From the NCBI GenBank assembly GCA_026018925.1, contig JAKSZU010000002.1:156915400-156979399 (forward strand): a stretch of DNA of 64,000 bases, in the 5' to 3' direction. The DNA comes from Tupaia tana. Lineage: Eukaryota > Chordata > Mammalia > Scandentia > Tupaiidae. Both the position numbers and the translations under genes were made by a program. Under the pieces are notes generated by a model, which saw only the letters and a list, made by a program, of their open reading frames with translations, was not told where the DNA came from and made no database searches. Position 1 is the first letter of the stretch. Each line of letters opens with the position of its first letter. Positions 22,838 to 34,449 of this stretch are shown here, in pieces.

Positions 22838-23350
22838 GGGCCAGCTCTGTGGCCCAGTGATTAAAGGAGCCGGATCCCACATGGCTGCCTGGAATCCTGT
22901 GCGTGGAGGTGTGGAAAGCCTGTGGGGAGTGTGGGCATTTGTGCCCCAAATCTTGACAGGATGAAGAGATGAAGAAGAGACTGTAGCAGGAACCAGCAGT
23001 TAGCATAATGGCTATGTCGCTGGACTCCCACGTAGTCAGCCGCTGTTCGCGTCCCGGACCCGGTGGCTTAAAATTCATGCCGTGCACGTGTGTGTGTGTG
23101 CCCAAGATCCCGAGAGGAGAATGGAGGAGAAGGGATTGCGGCGTGGCCATCCCCCCTGGGGGGTGATTTCTCGCTTTCTGTCTCTATGTCTCTTTCTGTC
23201 TGTCTGGCGAGCGCACGTGCCCTATAGTGAAAACCTCTCAAAAAAAAAAAAAAAAAAAAAAAAAAAAGAAGAGACTGTAGGGTGTGATGTCCCATTGAGG
23301 GGTGCTCTCTCTTTCTCTGTCTGGTAAGTCCACACACCCTCTGGCAAACT
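22838..23350 (+). mobile_element. Family C SINE split by a family A insertion
   Basis: The host element runs GGGCCAGCTCTGTGGCCCAG to GAAGAGACTGTAG (22838-22986). It resumes at 23281 with GGTGTGATGTCCC and ends CCTCTGGCAAACTTTTAAAC. Confidence 0.88.
22987..23265 (+). mobile_element. Family A SINE nested in a family C SINE
   Basis: A perfect 15 bp duplication AAGAAGAGACTGTAG lies at 22972-22986 and 23266-23280. The element is full length and low-divergence, with A-tail. Confidence 0.95.
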
Positions 23351-23577
23351 TTTAAACACGATGTTGGTTTATTAGGCCAACGCAGAAGGTGGTCAGCCCT
23401 GAGGCAGGTTAAGCTCCATCCTAATGCAGGGTGTGGGGGTTCTTCAGACCAGAGGGAGTGATGGTACAATAGGAGGGTGGTTAGGCCTGGAGCCTCCTGA
23501 AATACAGTCCTTTGCTCCTGACATGGAAATGCATAACCTTGTGTCCAAGGTGGGTTTTTTGTTTGGTTGGTTTTGTT

Positions 23578-23832
23578 TTTTAAATTTTATTTGCTATAGG
23601 GTACATGCACTCACTGGAGAGAGACAGAGAGAGAGAGGAGAAAGTGAAAAAGTACCCTACTAGGGAGGATGGCCATGCCACAGTCTCTTCTCCTTCATTC
23701 TCTTTGCAGGATTTTGGGCACACAGGCACACACACCCAGAATGTTCCTCAATCAGTCGGATCCTGGACTTGAACTGCACAGATGGCCATGTGGGATCCAG
23801 GTGCCTTAACCACCATGCCACAGCTGGCCCCC
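23578..23832 (-). mobile_element. Family C SINE
   Basis: In reverse GGGGCCAGCTGTGGCATGGT, with CCCAAAATCCTGCAAAGAG in the middle and TATAGCAAATAAAATTTAAA at the 3' end. Confidence 0.82.
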
Positions 23833-24859
23833 ACAGCTCACTCTTTTTCTCATTATCTTTCACCCTCTTCGAAAGCGACGCGCATGACTTAGGCTCCTGC
23901 AGAAGCTCCGCAGTGGGCGAATCGAGGGCCACGTCGTGTATGCGGGTAGTGGTGACTGTCCTGAGAGCAGTCCCTAACAGTGTGCATTCTCCCAAGGAAG
24001 GCTCGAGCCATGGCTGCCTTCACAGGAAGTGGTGCTGGGTGTGCAGTTACTTTAAACTGTGTTTGACCATAGTAAAACACTTGTTTTGCTGGGAGTAAGT
24101 TCTGGCCTAGAGTGCCCATCCCAGTAAGGAAATGGAAATCGTCAGGGTAGATTTTAGGGATCTGGGAGAGATGGTAAGAAAGGACTCACTGGCTTTCCTG
24201 ATCCCCTGTGATGCATGACAGTGACCCTGGTCACTGACTCTGTACCCTCGTGACAGTGGCTCTTAGCAATGGCTTGCTCCTTGGCTTCGTTTAAACATTT
24301 TTCAGGCACATTACAATCACCACTATCAATTTGGGAGTTCCAGGAATTTACATTCCTGTTACTTTTCCAGCCACATCCTTAACTTGAGAAAACTGTTTCA
24401 GAATGAAACAGTGGCCTTCCCCATGTTGGAGAGGTAGCTTTGGACTGGTTAGGCTGGAAGGTGGAACTTTTCCAGGTGTCAGGATTTATTTCCAGAAAGG
24501 TCTGTGAGAAGAGGGCCTACTCTGGGGTCTCTCGACAGATAATCGGTTGAATGGCTGACTGCAGAGTGGGATGATCAGCATGGAGGCGGACTGCCATCTC
24601 CCGACAGGCATGGACGGTTGCCTCAAAGGCGAGTGTCTTTTTAGGAGAGCAGGCGGGTGTGCAAGGGGAGAGATGTAGGAGGGCCCTAGCGGGAGGTACT
24701 GCAGAGTTTGGAGACTGCTTGAGACAGGCAGTATCCGCTGGTGAGCTCCGAGCACTGGTTCAGAGGCAGTGTCGTCGGGGCGTAGGCTGCCTGGAACTGA
24801 ACGGGAGGCTCAGTGTAGAATGTTAGGTTTATACTGATGGGAAAAAAAAAAAAAGGTTT
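23833..24859. other. TENM3 intron stretch
   Basis: No feature recognised. Confidence 0.5.
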
Positions 24860-25106
24860 TCTTAAAAATTTGCCAGAGGACAAATTTGCCCTTTCCTGAG
24901 GGAGACAGAGAAGGGGAGGAGAAAGCACCCCTCGATGGGCGCTGTCACACTGAAATCCCTTCTCATCCACTGCTCCTCTCGTCGGATTTTGGGCATGTAC
25001 ACACACGCGCCTGGCATGTTGTTCAAGCTGCTGGGTCCAGGACTCAACTGCACAGTCAGCCGTATGGGATCCAGCCGCCTTTACCACCAGGCCATGGGTT
25101 GGCCTG
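24860..25106 (-). mobile_element. Family C SINE
   Basis: In reverse GGCCAACCCATGGCCTGGTG start, CCCAAAATCCGACGAGAGG middle, CCTCTGGCAAATTTTTAAG 3' end. Confidence 0.8.
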
Positions 25107-25179
25107 TAGATTAAGGAATGCTATCATGCATCTCGAGTGAAAAACAAGAATATGTGAGTACGGTAACAATGTGGGTGTG

Positions 25180-25180
<1 letters not shown>

Positions 25181-25229
<49 letters not shown>

Positions 25230-25409
25230 GACAAAAGCTACGCTGTCATTTTTGGTGCCAGGGTGGAGGCAGCACCTGTGGAGTCGGGTAGTCGGGTGTG
25301 TGACGTGGGCCGCTGGGCCGCTAGCAGTGGAGTGCTGTGAGGTGTGTGAGATACCACGACTCAGCCATATCGAAGTCCACACTGCACAAGGGTAACTCGA
25401 AGTCTCCAT
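25181..25409 (-). mobile_element. Poly(A)-tailed retrocopy-like segment of unknown origin
   Basis: On the minus strand a stretch of about 180 bp ends GTAGCTTTTGTCATTAAA and runs into a pure A tail of 46 (T at 25181-25226). No SINE A/B boxes match the families above. A clear target-site duplication was not found. A 46-base pure tail suggests recent retroposition, or slippage expansion of an older tail. Confidence 0.4.
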
Positions 25410-25970
25410 TTTTGGTATTAAGGACAGGAAAGAAGCCTAAGCGTGGATGCTTACCTTTTAGAGGTGGAAGAAAGGAGGGATGCCACACAGTACCTGAACG
25501 TGTGGCTTTCTAAGAAAATAACCCCTTTTGGTTAATAACGCAGACATAGGATCTACATGCTTTTTATAGTGATGTTGACGCGCTGCCAGGAACAACACGA
25601 AACTGACAGCTTTAACTGTGCTACCGTCAGGCTCTTGCTTAAATGAAAGAGCTAGCACGGAAATTATTTACAAATGACTTACACGTTCTGGGTCTGATTT
25701 GTGAACGCTGTCAACGTACAAGCCTGGTGGGTGGACAGCGTTCGTGCTTGTTTGTTTACGGCATAAATCACTTAAAAGGGTCTCAGACAGTAAAACTTAA
25801 CTAAGGAGAAACTACTTCGCTAATGCAGAAATTCATCACTGCTGTACCCGTGTGACTTCGATGTTGATGTTAGAATAATAAATGGACTCTGTCACGTGCC
25901 ACTGTTTTTCACCCCCGTAGCGTTCTGGATGATTGCTAACAAGTGCTGATCACCTATTCCCTATGTTTTA
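25410..25970. other. TENM3 intron stretch
   Basis: No feature recognised. Confidence 0.5.
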
Positions 25971-25971
25971 A

Positions 25972-26225
25972 ATTTTTCTTTTAAGATTTTTGCCGTAGGA
26001 CGCGTGCGCTCTCCAGAGAGAGACAGAGAGAGAGGGAGAGTGAGAGGTCACCCCTACAGAGGGATGGCCATGCTGCAATCCCTTCTCTTTCATTTTCCTC
26101 TGGGGATTTTGGGCACATACCCACATATGTTTGGTGTGATTTTCAAGGCACAGTGTCCAGGAATCGAACCGCATAGTCTATCATGTGGGATCCAGTGCCT
26201 TAACCCCCACACCACCAGCTGGCCC
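25972..26225 (-). mobile_element. Family C SINE adjacent to a TENM3 exon
   Basis: In reverse GGGGCCAGCTGGTGGTGTGG start, GGTTCGATTCCTGG B box, and ACGGCAAAAATCTTAAAAG end. It stops 37 bp from the exon donor at 26262. Confidence 0.85.
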
Positions 26226-26262
26226 CATCTTCCCTATGTTTGACCTTAATGCATAGGCATAC

Positions 26263-26559
26263 CTTCTCTAAGTAAGTGTAACTCCACGTTTTACCATCAG
26301 CAAAGACCCGAGACACGATCCTCCCCTGTCCGTCATAGTCGACTTTCTCGCTGGTAGTTCCTCGCTGGATGCTGGCGATTTGACCCGTAGATGAATAGGT
26401 GACATTGACGGCCATGAGCTTGCTGCTTGGCAGCCAGAGGGTTGGGTGGCCTGAGGTGTCATAGGCAATCCTCAGTAGGAATTTACGGTGGTCGTCATAG
26501 ATCTTTTCTGTCTTTGTTGTTCGATCAAAGTCAACTGAAAGGAGGTTTCTGCCATTAAC
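26263..26559 (-). CDS. TENM3: TENM3 exon: YD-shell segment
   Basis: A 297 bp exon of exactly 99 codons, phase 0 at both ends. It encodes [20 protein letters not shown], then [40 protein letters not shown] and the YD repeats [20 protein letters not shown] ending TYLEK. The acceptor is TTGTAACAG and the donor AAG|GTATGC. A phase 0-0 exon could be skipped without frameshift, though nothing in the sequence indicates that it is. It is part of the barrel wall of the extracellular YD shell. Confidence 0.93.
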
Positions 26560-27600
26560 CTGTTACAACACAGACGAGACGGTAAAATAAATCATGTTAT
26601 TCCGATACCTGCCACTTACCACTCTTAGGAATCCCCTGTATTGTTTCAACACCACTGATGACGATTGATTCTCTTAGTCAGTAAATTAATTTAGCAACTT
26701 CTTGGGCACAAGTGCAAAGCAGTAGATTAACTGCTCTTTTAAAAGGTTTTATTAAGCAGAAAGACAGCCTGGCATTTGTTCAAAACCTTTTCAATTAAAT
26801 TTTGGAAACTAAAGCAACTGATAAGAAGAACACCAAAGTGTGTTTGCTTTCAAGTTTGCTCAGAAGATCTGAAGGTGATAAGCATGGCATCTATGGGAAT
26901 TACTCGAAGCTCCTCCCCCAATAGAAGATTGGAAAATAATGGCTTAGTAAATTAATCATGGCTACGTTAAATAAAACACAGTGGTAAATGTGACTCTAAC
27001 CCTTTGAAGAGCAGTTAAGTAGAAGTTGGAACCCACATTACTGTAAATTATTAATGAGTTTAAATAGCAGGAGGTTACAAACACAATCATTGCTTTTGGC
27101 CCAATGCTGAAATGTCACAATTTTTTAGAATGCCTTTTTCTTTTGATAGCATCTGGTTAGCTGGCAGGGACTTCAGAGTCCTTTACTACGACACATACAT
27201 GGTCTGAATATTGTACTCAATTTACACATCTAGCACCAAGTTGTTTTAATAGGGACTCTGTGTGGCTGTGGGCCACGTCCAAAATCTGACTAAATACGCA
27301 CGTTACTGTCTGCACTCCAAGGCATACACAGCCAGCCCCCGTTACTGCAATGGAAAGGTGGCCCTGCTGACGTTCTACTTCACAAAGGGCCAGGTATTTG
27401 CAGCCTGCGAGCTCCACAAGGCCAGAGACCACAGCCCCATTCGCTCTCTGGCTTCTCTAGCATGTCTGTGGGGATGACGCTTACAGATACTAAAATGCTC
27501 ATTAACTACTTGCATTGTTAAAAATGACATGGGAAGATCTTAGTTTTACATGACCTTGTCCTAGCTAGAACCTTTAAAATTCACAGCTCCAGATGATGGG
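26560..27600. other. TENM3 intron stretch
   Basis: AT-rich and SINE-free. Nothing recognised. Confidence 0.5.

Positions 27601-27604
<4 letters not shown>

Positions 27605-27633
<29 letters not shown>
27605..27633. repeat. (TG)n microsatellite
   Basis: About 14 TG units. Confidence 0.95.
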
Positions 27634-27634
<1 letters not shown>

Positions 27635-27654
27635 ATATGAACAAAAATAACTTT

Positions 27655-27860
27655 GATGTACAGTCAGGTGTCACTAAATGCTAGTGATGCACCGTGAGAA
27701 ATGTGCTGTGGAGCAGTTTTGTCACTGGGGAGCATCGGCGTATACTTAACCAAATCTCGCTGGGGCAGCCTGCTACACAGCCGGGCTGTGAGGCAGCCCA
27801 TTGGCTAGTCTTACAGGACTTCCATCCTGCATGTGATCTGCTGACCTACATATCGTTACG
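27655..27860 (+). mobile_element. Probable ancient DNA-transposon relic
   Basis: CAGTCAGGTGTCACTAAATG, GTGAGAAATGTGCTGTGGAG and AGCCTGCTACACAGCCGGGC appear in the order of an ancient mammalian DNA-transposon repeat that begins CAGTCATGCGTCGCTTAACG. The family name was not assigned. Confidence 0.45.
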
Positions 27861-27959
27861 TGTAAATACTGGACTGCATACATGACTGTACATGCACACA
27901 CACATTTATATATACACTCACATCTATATGTGTGTACACACACACACATACATACATAA

Positions 27960-28345
27960 GAGGGCTTCAAAACTCCATGGGAAATGTTTATGATAAAAAA
28001 ACATTGCATGGAGGGCCAGCAGGTGGCATGGAGGTTAATTAAGGTGTTAGATCCCTCGTGGCCAACTGTATAGTTCAAGAAGTCCAGCAGCCTGCAAATC
28101 ATGCCAGGTGTGTGCGTGCATGCCCAAGGTCCTGAGAGGAGAATGGAGGAGAAGTGACTGTGGTAGGGACATCTCCTCCGGGGGCTTATTTCAAACTTTC
28201 TGTTTCTCTGTCTGGTGAGTGCATGCACCCTACAGCAAAAACTGAAAAAAAAAGAAAAAATCGCAAGGATTTCAAAATTAATTTGCCTGAAATAGACTCA
28301 TACTTTAATTCCATTTCTCTACCAGCTTTCTGTAGTCTCTCCTAT
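27960..28345. mobile_element. Possible mariner-like MITE split by a SINE
   Basis: GAGGGCTTCAAAACTCCATG and the following TTATGATAAAAAAACATTGC form one half. After the SINE, GGATTTCAAAATTAATTTGC and TTTAATTCCATTTCTCTACC form the other. The order resembles a mammalian mariner MITE with TIRs of the GGGCTTCAAAAAGTTC type. Confidence 0.4.
28015..28258 (+). mobile_element. tRNA-derived SINE (family A/C intermediate)
   Basis: GGGCCAGCAGGTGGCATGGA start, CCCAAGGTCCTGAGAGGAG middle, and CACCCTACAGCAAAAACTG 3' end. Flanking GCATGGA / GCAAGGA suggests a degraded duplication. Confidence 0.82.
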
Positions 28346-28769
28346 GTACATATATGTGTATGTATATACAAATAGACATGTATATTTGTGATAGCTGAGA
28401 TTTATACTAATTTTTTCTTTCTATCATTGACATTAAACATATCCCATGCAAAAATACTCCTTAAGTGGAAACTTTTCCAACTCGCTGTTCAAAAGGAACT
28501 TTGTGAGGCCCATGGAATGGGAACAATAAAAACTCAAATGAAGTGATATTGGGGGGAAAATACCTACAGAGTTAGTTTTACAAAAAGTGAGAAAGGGCAG
28601 AGCCCTGATGGAAATTGGGGGATCTTCATTTTTTTCAGTTCTACTCAGATCCAACACGGTGTTGGGGACCCATATCACTGTAACATAGCAGGCACTGGTG
28701 TGCAGTGTGTGTGTGTGTGTGTGTATGTGTATGCATGTGGAAGGAAGGGATGGGGCCCAGGAGTCAAAA

Positions 28770-28905
28770 AGCACAGTCCCCATACCTGACAGGATCTGGA
28801 AGCAGCTGACTCTGGGCTTTTAACCTCCCTGAATCTGTTTCGCCATCTGTAAATAAAGAGGTTGGACTCGTCCCTCGGGCTCTGTTTTCCGGTGATTTGA
28901 TCGGA
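28770..28905 (+). repeat. MIR-like SINE relic
   Basis: CTGACTCTGGGCTTTTAACC, then CTGAATCTGTTTCGCCATCTG followed by GTAAATAAAGAGGTTGGACT, the usual MIR core and 3' order. Confidence 0.6.
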
Positions 28906-30140
28906 TTCCGACCAGCCAGCTGGAGGTGGACATGTCGGCCTACTGGTTGCCCTATTTTATGCGACTGTTGTGAAACTTTGAGTTTCGGTTTGCAGAATAC
29001 TTTATGTACCTTGGAAAGAAGCTACTAGCTAATGTTACAAATCTATTTTCTAAAGTCCCGCCGAAAGATCAGATATCAAATTAATTTGATAACTGGCAGA
29101 ATCAAGCCCTTCAGCCTATACTTACACTAAATTTTTGATGCCTTAAGATGAGGTTTTGCACCATTTAAATGGTTTCCTTAGGGCTCTTGGCTTTCTCAGA
29201 TAGTGTTTGAAAAGGGGGAGAAGGCTGAATGTGTAGGTTTGCCCGCTCGCTTTCTTTCTTAGGTTACTTTAGGCTCCTAATAACCATGAAAGACAGACTG
29301 TGCGGTCCCCATGGGTCACGCTGCCCACATTACTGCTCCATGTGTTTGTATCTGACTTCATATTCGTCTTCATCCCTATTTCAATTCTTCACTGCTGTCT
29401 GCAATGCTCCTTTATCTCTGCGATATTTCCTCTGGCTAGAGAGGAAGAAATCTGGACTGCAGGCTGCTATACTGAGCTGCTGGAGGGAGAAGGGCGAAAA
29501 GGCAGAACGAGCCCCATCTTCTCGCTCCCACGCCCGCTACCGGTTTCTGCTTTGTTTCTGTTGTCGGCGAGCAGGTCCACCCAACACCGAAACTTGCAGA
29601 GGAAAATCAAATGATGTTTTCGTTGTCACTGTGTGAGTCTCCGCACCACACAGGTCACTGTGTGGAAACATCTGGAAGCACTGTCAGACCCAACATCTTG
29701 GTAGAAGTTTAAATGTTTCTTTGTATCCAGACAAATCCTGTATGCAGTGTTTCTTGTATCCTCAGATTGAAGTCATAAGGAAAGACTTAGAAGGTGGCCA
29801 TGTTTCCCCCCCGACATTCCTAACATAAGCCAAGGCTTTCTCCATTTCCTTACTGTTTCCAGACACCAGCCACTGTTAGTAAGCATGTAAAATTTCAAAG
29901 GATACTAACAGAGGCTCAGCTTTTCTCTCTCCTAAGCATACCCAGATTTTCTCTTTGGGGTTCTGGAAATAAAAGGCAGGGGACAGCAGGAAGAAGTCAG
30001 GACACACTTCCTGCTAGGACATAGTGCTGCTTCACGCCGCTAGGACATCACAGCAACTTCACAGAAGTTTCTAACAGTCCTTAGGCACCAGCATTATCCC
30101 ATGCCCCAGAGGCCTTTTAATAAATATTTTTGTTGTTATT
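28906..30140. other. TENM3 intron stretch
   Basis: SINE-free. A 135-codon plus-strand frame (29229-29636) has no recognisable domain and is not called. Confidence 0.5.
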
Positions 30141-30151
30141 AAAAATATCAG

Positions 30152-30421
30152 GGGACCAGCAGTTAGCGTAATGGCTATGTTGCTGGACTCCCATGTAGCT
30201 GACTGCGGTTCGAGTCCCGGACCCGGTGACTTAAACTCACACCGGGTGCGTGTGCGTGTGTGCCCAAGATCCCGAGAGGAGAATGGAGGAGAAGGGATTG
30301 CGGCGTGGCCATCCCCCCGGGGGGCTGATTTCTCGCTTTCTATCTCTCTGTCTCTCTCTGTCTGGCGAGCGCACGCACCCTATAGCAAAAACCTCTCCAA
30401 AAAAAAAAAAAAAAAAAAAAA
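30152..30421 (+). mobile_element. Family A SINE
   Basis: GGGACCAGCAGTTAGCGTAA start, GGTTCGAGTCCCGGACCC B box, A-tail. Only short ATCA-type repeats flank it. Confidence 0.92.
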
Positions 30422-30509
30422 TCAAGAAAAATCAAATAACCTAACGATAAAAAAACCTTCCATTGCCTCCCTCCTATGCCTCCAGATGAACCCAGATGAC
30501 ATGGATGGC

Positions 30510-30650
30510 TAATCCCTTTGATACTGAGAGTCAGGGCAGTCATAGCTGTCCCTCTGGAACATTTAGTTGAAACACTGAGTCCTAATGACATTAAACAATT
30601 TTCCCAAGGAGAGGTGGCAGCACAATTGGATGACATAGGTTCAAAATGCC
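30510..30650 (-). repeat. MIR-like relic
   Basis: ACATTAAACAATTTTCCCAA then GGAGAGGTGGCAGCACAAT resemble the reverse MIR core. Weak. Confidence 0.45.
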
Positions 30651-30654
30651 TTCT

Positions 30655-30960
30655 CCCAAATGCTTAGGACCGAAAGTGTTTCAGATTTCAAATTATTTTG
30701 AATTATGGAATTTTGCATCCAGAAGAGGTATCTTGGGGATGGGACCGAAGTCTAAAGATGAATTTCATTTAGGTTTAGTATACACCTTGTACACCTAGCT
30801 TGAAGGTTTTATGCGATATTTGTGTACTGCAGTATTTTACCTGAAGCCTCCCCCACGTGAAGGCAGGGGTGGAATTTTCTACTTACAGTGTCATGTCAAC
30901 ACTCTTCTGAATTTTGGAGCATTTTGAAGATGCTCAGCCTGAATGTTCACTTATCTGAAT
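30655..30960. mobile_element. Tigger-like DNA-transposon relic
   Basis: The left end AAGTGTTTCAGATTTCAAAT and the right end CTGAATTTTGGAGCATTTTG followed by GATGCTCAGCCTGAATG form imperfect inverted ends. They match the GAGCATCCCTAATCC / GGATTTTGGAGCATTTC type of pogo/Tigger elements as I know them. Confidence 0.5.
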
Positions 30961-31350
30961 CGTTACGCTGGGAAGTGAGGAAGGGCTGCTTGTTACCCAG
31001 CACGCTTAGTGACGAGAACAAGACCCCCTCGTGTTCCTGCTGGAGCGCTGCCTTGCTGCAGACTGCCCTGCGTCTCTCACCGTCAGCAAGCGTGAACGGC
31101 ATGTGCACGGCCACACTAGGCCACTCCACTCAGGCCCACGTGGGACGTGCCCAAGTGTGACCGGCATAATAGGATTCAGATGTCCTACCTTATCATACAT
31201 GCCTTTAAGCACACGTTCGGCTTTCAAGTTTTGAGAAATTACTTTTAAAAATGTTTTACTACAATTTTTCCTTTAAGCATCTGAGTTGTGGTTGGCAGGT
31301 ACAAGAGATGAATATTATTATGAGAATGCCATAATTCTTTTTAAAAACAT
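30961..31350. other. TENM3 intron stretch
   Basis: Nothing recognised. Confidence 0.5.
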
Positions 31351-31351
31351 T

Positions 31352-31610
31352 TTTTTTTTTTGGAGTGGTTTTTGTTACGGGGCATGTGCGCTCACCAGAA
31401 AGACAAGGAGAGACAGAGAGACATAAAGTGAGAAATCACCCCCCAGGGGGGATGGCCACGCTGCAATCCCTTCTCCTCCATTCTCCTCTCAGGATCTTGG
31501 GCACGCATGCACATGCGCCCAGTGTGAGTTTAAGCCACCGGGTCCGGGACTTGAACTGTAGTTGACCACATGGGAGTCCAGCGATGCAGCCATTATGCTA
31601 TCTGCTGGTA
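31352..31610 (-). mobile_element. Family A SINE
   Basis: In reverse CCAGCAGATAGCATAATGG, body CCCAAGATCCTGAGAGGAG, and GCCCCGTAACAAAAACCAC at the 3' end. Confidence 0.88.
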
Positions 31611-31624
31611 TTGTAATTTTGTTT

Positions 31625-31858
31625 TTTATTTTAGTTTTTGTTATAGGGCACGTGTGCTCACCAGAGAGAGACAGAGGGAAAATGAGAAATCATCCCGCAG
31701 GGGAATGGCCACGCTGCAATCCCTTCTCCTTCAGTCTCCTCTTGGGATTTTGGGGACGCACACACACACACCTGGTGTGATTCTCAAGCCTCACTCGAAC
31801 TGTGAAGCTGGCTGTGTGGAACCCAGCACCTCAGCGTCCATACCAACGGCTGGCCCGG
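31625..31858 (-). mobile_element. Family C SINE
   Basis: In reverse GGGCCAGCCGTTGGTATGGA, CCCAAAATCCCAAGAGGAG, and GCCCTATAACAAAAACTAA. It lies head to tail with the previous family A copy. Confidence 0.82.
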
Positions 31859-32444
31859 AGAATCCCATCACAATATTCTCGTAACTGACAGAAGGCTAGT
31901 TCTACAGTCCCGCACTGATAAACGTCAGGACTACTTACCAAGTATTATAAGACAAAGACGAGTAGCTACTATGCAGGTATCTTTTTTAAAATTTAGGTGC
32001 AAACTGTGAGTTACAGCCTGTGTTTTGCTATGCTTTTCCACATCCCTACCACGAGTTCCTGTGCTTCCCTCCTTCGGTCTCCAGCTCCTTTTCCCCAATG
32101 CATTATTTCACAGGAAACGCTCTTCACGTTATTAGTTTGTCTTATAGTTTTATTACTCACTGCGTTCTTTTTAAAAACTTTTTAGTCTACTGATGTACCT
32201 AGTGTTACACCCATTCTATCTATTTAATCTATTATAGCTGCTATATCTAATACATTAGGTTTAGTTGTACAATCAGCTACCTGCCAGGGCATCCAATTCA
32301 TACACCCCTTTCTTTGGAAGATCTAGAGGCAAGAAAATAGAGACCATCCATACCGTAGGTTTGAACTGAATTAGTAGGTATTTCGGCGTCTCCCATGAGG
32401 CAGGCACATAGCTCAATTTAAGTAACTCGCTTAATGAAAAGACC
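31859..32444. other. TENM3 intron stretch
   Basis: Nothing recognised. Confidence 0.5.
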
Positions 32445-32718
32445 TACAGCCAGAAGGTGCAGGGTGGTTAAGGCACTGGACTCTCACATGGCCCACAGTG
32501 GTTCAAGTCTTGGACCCGGTGCCTTGAAAATCATACTGGGTGCATGTATATGGGTACCTAAAATCCCAGGAGAATGGAGAAGAGGGATTACGGCGTGGTT
32601 ATCCCGGGGATGGGGTGATTTCTCACTTTCCCTCTCTCTGTCTCTCTCCAGCTAGTACACATGTCCTATGGCCAAAAAAGTAAACAATAAAAAAAAGAAA
32701 CCTAAAAAAAAAAAAAAA
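32445..32718 (+). mobile_element. tRNA-derived SINE (family A/C intermediate)
   Basis: CAGCCAGAAGGTGCAGGGTG start, TGGTTCAAGTCTTGGACC B box, TCCTATGGCCAAAAAAGTAA 3' end. Confidence 0.8.
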
Positions 32719-33339
32719 AAGAGAAAAAAGGAAATCTGATATTTCTGAATCACACTGCCATGGCGGCCTGGGGTCTGCCTCCTTCCCCCTGCTTTCCTCT
32801 TTTGGCAGACTCCAGGGGCAGCCCTTGAACCCAATTTTCACAGCCTCACTTTCTCCCTCAAATTTCTGAGAATCCACAAAGGAATGGAATTAGCAGTCAG
32901 AGCGGGCTCATCTAGTCTTATCTGGAAAGTAAGAAACCCTCCCTTGTGATCTTGGCATTGTCTCTCCGAGAGCAATCACACACATCAGCAGGAAATCTCC
33001 TTTCAGTGTGACTGAGCAGGCCGTCTTAAATCATGTATTTCTGCTGTTTGGAAAGAAACTAACGGCGGCCTCTGTGCACTGGCCTCTCCCTGCTGTAAGT
33101 GCGGCCCTTTCTTCACTTAGAATTGGGCCGAGAACCAGACACTTAGGATGTGGTTTCTTCCCTTTTCCTCTACTCCTCCCAATTTCTCCTTATGACCAGA
33201 AAAGCAGCGTCAACAAGAGAAAAAGTGTACATTAGATGTAACTTGTCCCAAAGAGTGGTCAAGATACTCTGGGTGGCTTCTGGACAATTTCCAACTCTCT
33301 TTTTTTTAAATTAGTTACTTAATTTAATTAATTAATTAT
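32719..33339. other. TENM3 intron stretch
   Basis: Nothing recognised apart from an AT-rich microsatellite-like part near 33310-33358. Confidence 0.5.
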
Positions 33340-33481
33340 TATTACTATTATTATTATTCTTTTTAAATTTGACCAGAGTGAGAGAGGGAAGGTGAGAAAG
33401 CAAGCTGCCAAGTCTGGGACTCGAACCATGGTCACCCTGTGGGAGTCCAGTGCCTTAACCACCACGCCACCTGCCGGCTCC
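33340..33481 (-). mobile_element. Family B SINE
   Basis: In reverse GGGAGCCGGCAGGTGGCGTG start, GGTTCGAGTCCCAGACTT B box, and TCTGGTCAAATTTAAAAAG 3' end with (AAT)n tail. Confidence 0.88.
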
Positions 33482-33620
33482 CAGTGTTTCCTACTGTCCC
33501 CTCTTTCCATGAACATACTCCTAGCTAGCAAGCTGAGCAGCTCTTTCCTGCTGTGTGACACATCCAATGTTTGTGCACATGGTTGGGAGTCCCTGGGTTG
33601 ACACAAAATCATGCCTTTAT

Positions 33621-33891
33621 GGGACCAGCAGTTAGCGTAATGGCTATGTCGCTGGACTCCCACGTAGTCGACCGCGGTTCGAGTCCCGGACCCGGTGGCT
33701 TAAACTCACGCCGGGCGCGTGTGCGTGCGTGCCCAAGATCCCAAGAGGAGAACGGAGGAGAAGGGATTGCGGCGTGGCCATCCCCCCTGGGGGGTGATTT
33801 CCTGCTTTCTGTCTCTCTGTCTCTCTCTGTCTGTCTGGCGAGCGCACGCGCCCTATAGCAAAAACTTCTCCAAAAAAAAAAAAAAAAAAAA
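33621..33891 (+). mobile_element. Family A SINE, best consensus copy
   Basis: A perfect 16 bp duplication AAAATCATGCCTTTAT lies at 33605-33620 and 33892-33907. The A box TAGCGTAATGG and B box GGTTCGAGTCC are intact. Confidence 0.96.
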
Positions 33892-34091
33892 AAAATCATG
33901 CCTTTATTATGGAAGTACTTTCCTGTTATCCCACTTGGCTCTTGTAACAGACGTGTGAGAGGGAGGTGGTGGAGGGCAAATTCTATGTATCTGTAATACA
34001 TTTGTATCTGTCAAATGCTGTGACATTAGGTAGCAGAGTAGTATGTCATTTATGTCATAATATAGATATTGTGATAGAGATAAGGATACTG

Positions 34092-34352
34092 GGGCTAGCT
34101 TTGTGGCCTGGTGGTCAAGGCAGCTAGATCCCAAATGGCTCACTCCACAGGTTGAGTCCCCGACCCAGTGGTTCAAATAACATAAAGCCAGGTGTGTGTG
34201 AACACATGCCTAAGATCCTGAAAGGAGGGAGAAATGAAGAGGGGATTGTAGCATGGCTGTTTCCCACAGGGGGTGCTATCTTTCTCTAGCTCCCTGTCAT
34301 TCTGATGAGTGCGTGTGCTCCCTGACAAAATGAAAAGAAAGAAACAAACAAA
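34092..34352 (+). mobile_element. Family C SINE
   Basis: GGGGCTAGCTTTGTGGCCTG start, CCTAAGATCCTGAAAGGAG middle, CTCCCTGACAAAATGAAAAG 3' end. Confidence 0.82.
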
Positions 34353-34449
34353 CTGGGATTCACAGAGGCCATGATTTTCTCATAAGATTTTCTACTAGTA
34401 GAAAGTAAAGTCCAATCTAGAGCTCATATTTTTGTTGTTCCTTAATTTA

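Noticed and set aside
29229-29636. 135-codon plus-strand frame
   Set aside because: No domain, no codon bias and no splice or promoter context. It lies antisense in a TENM3 intron.
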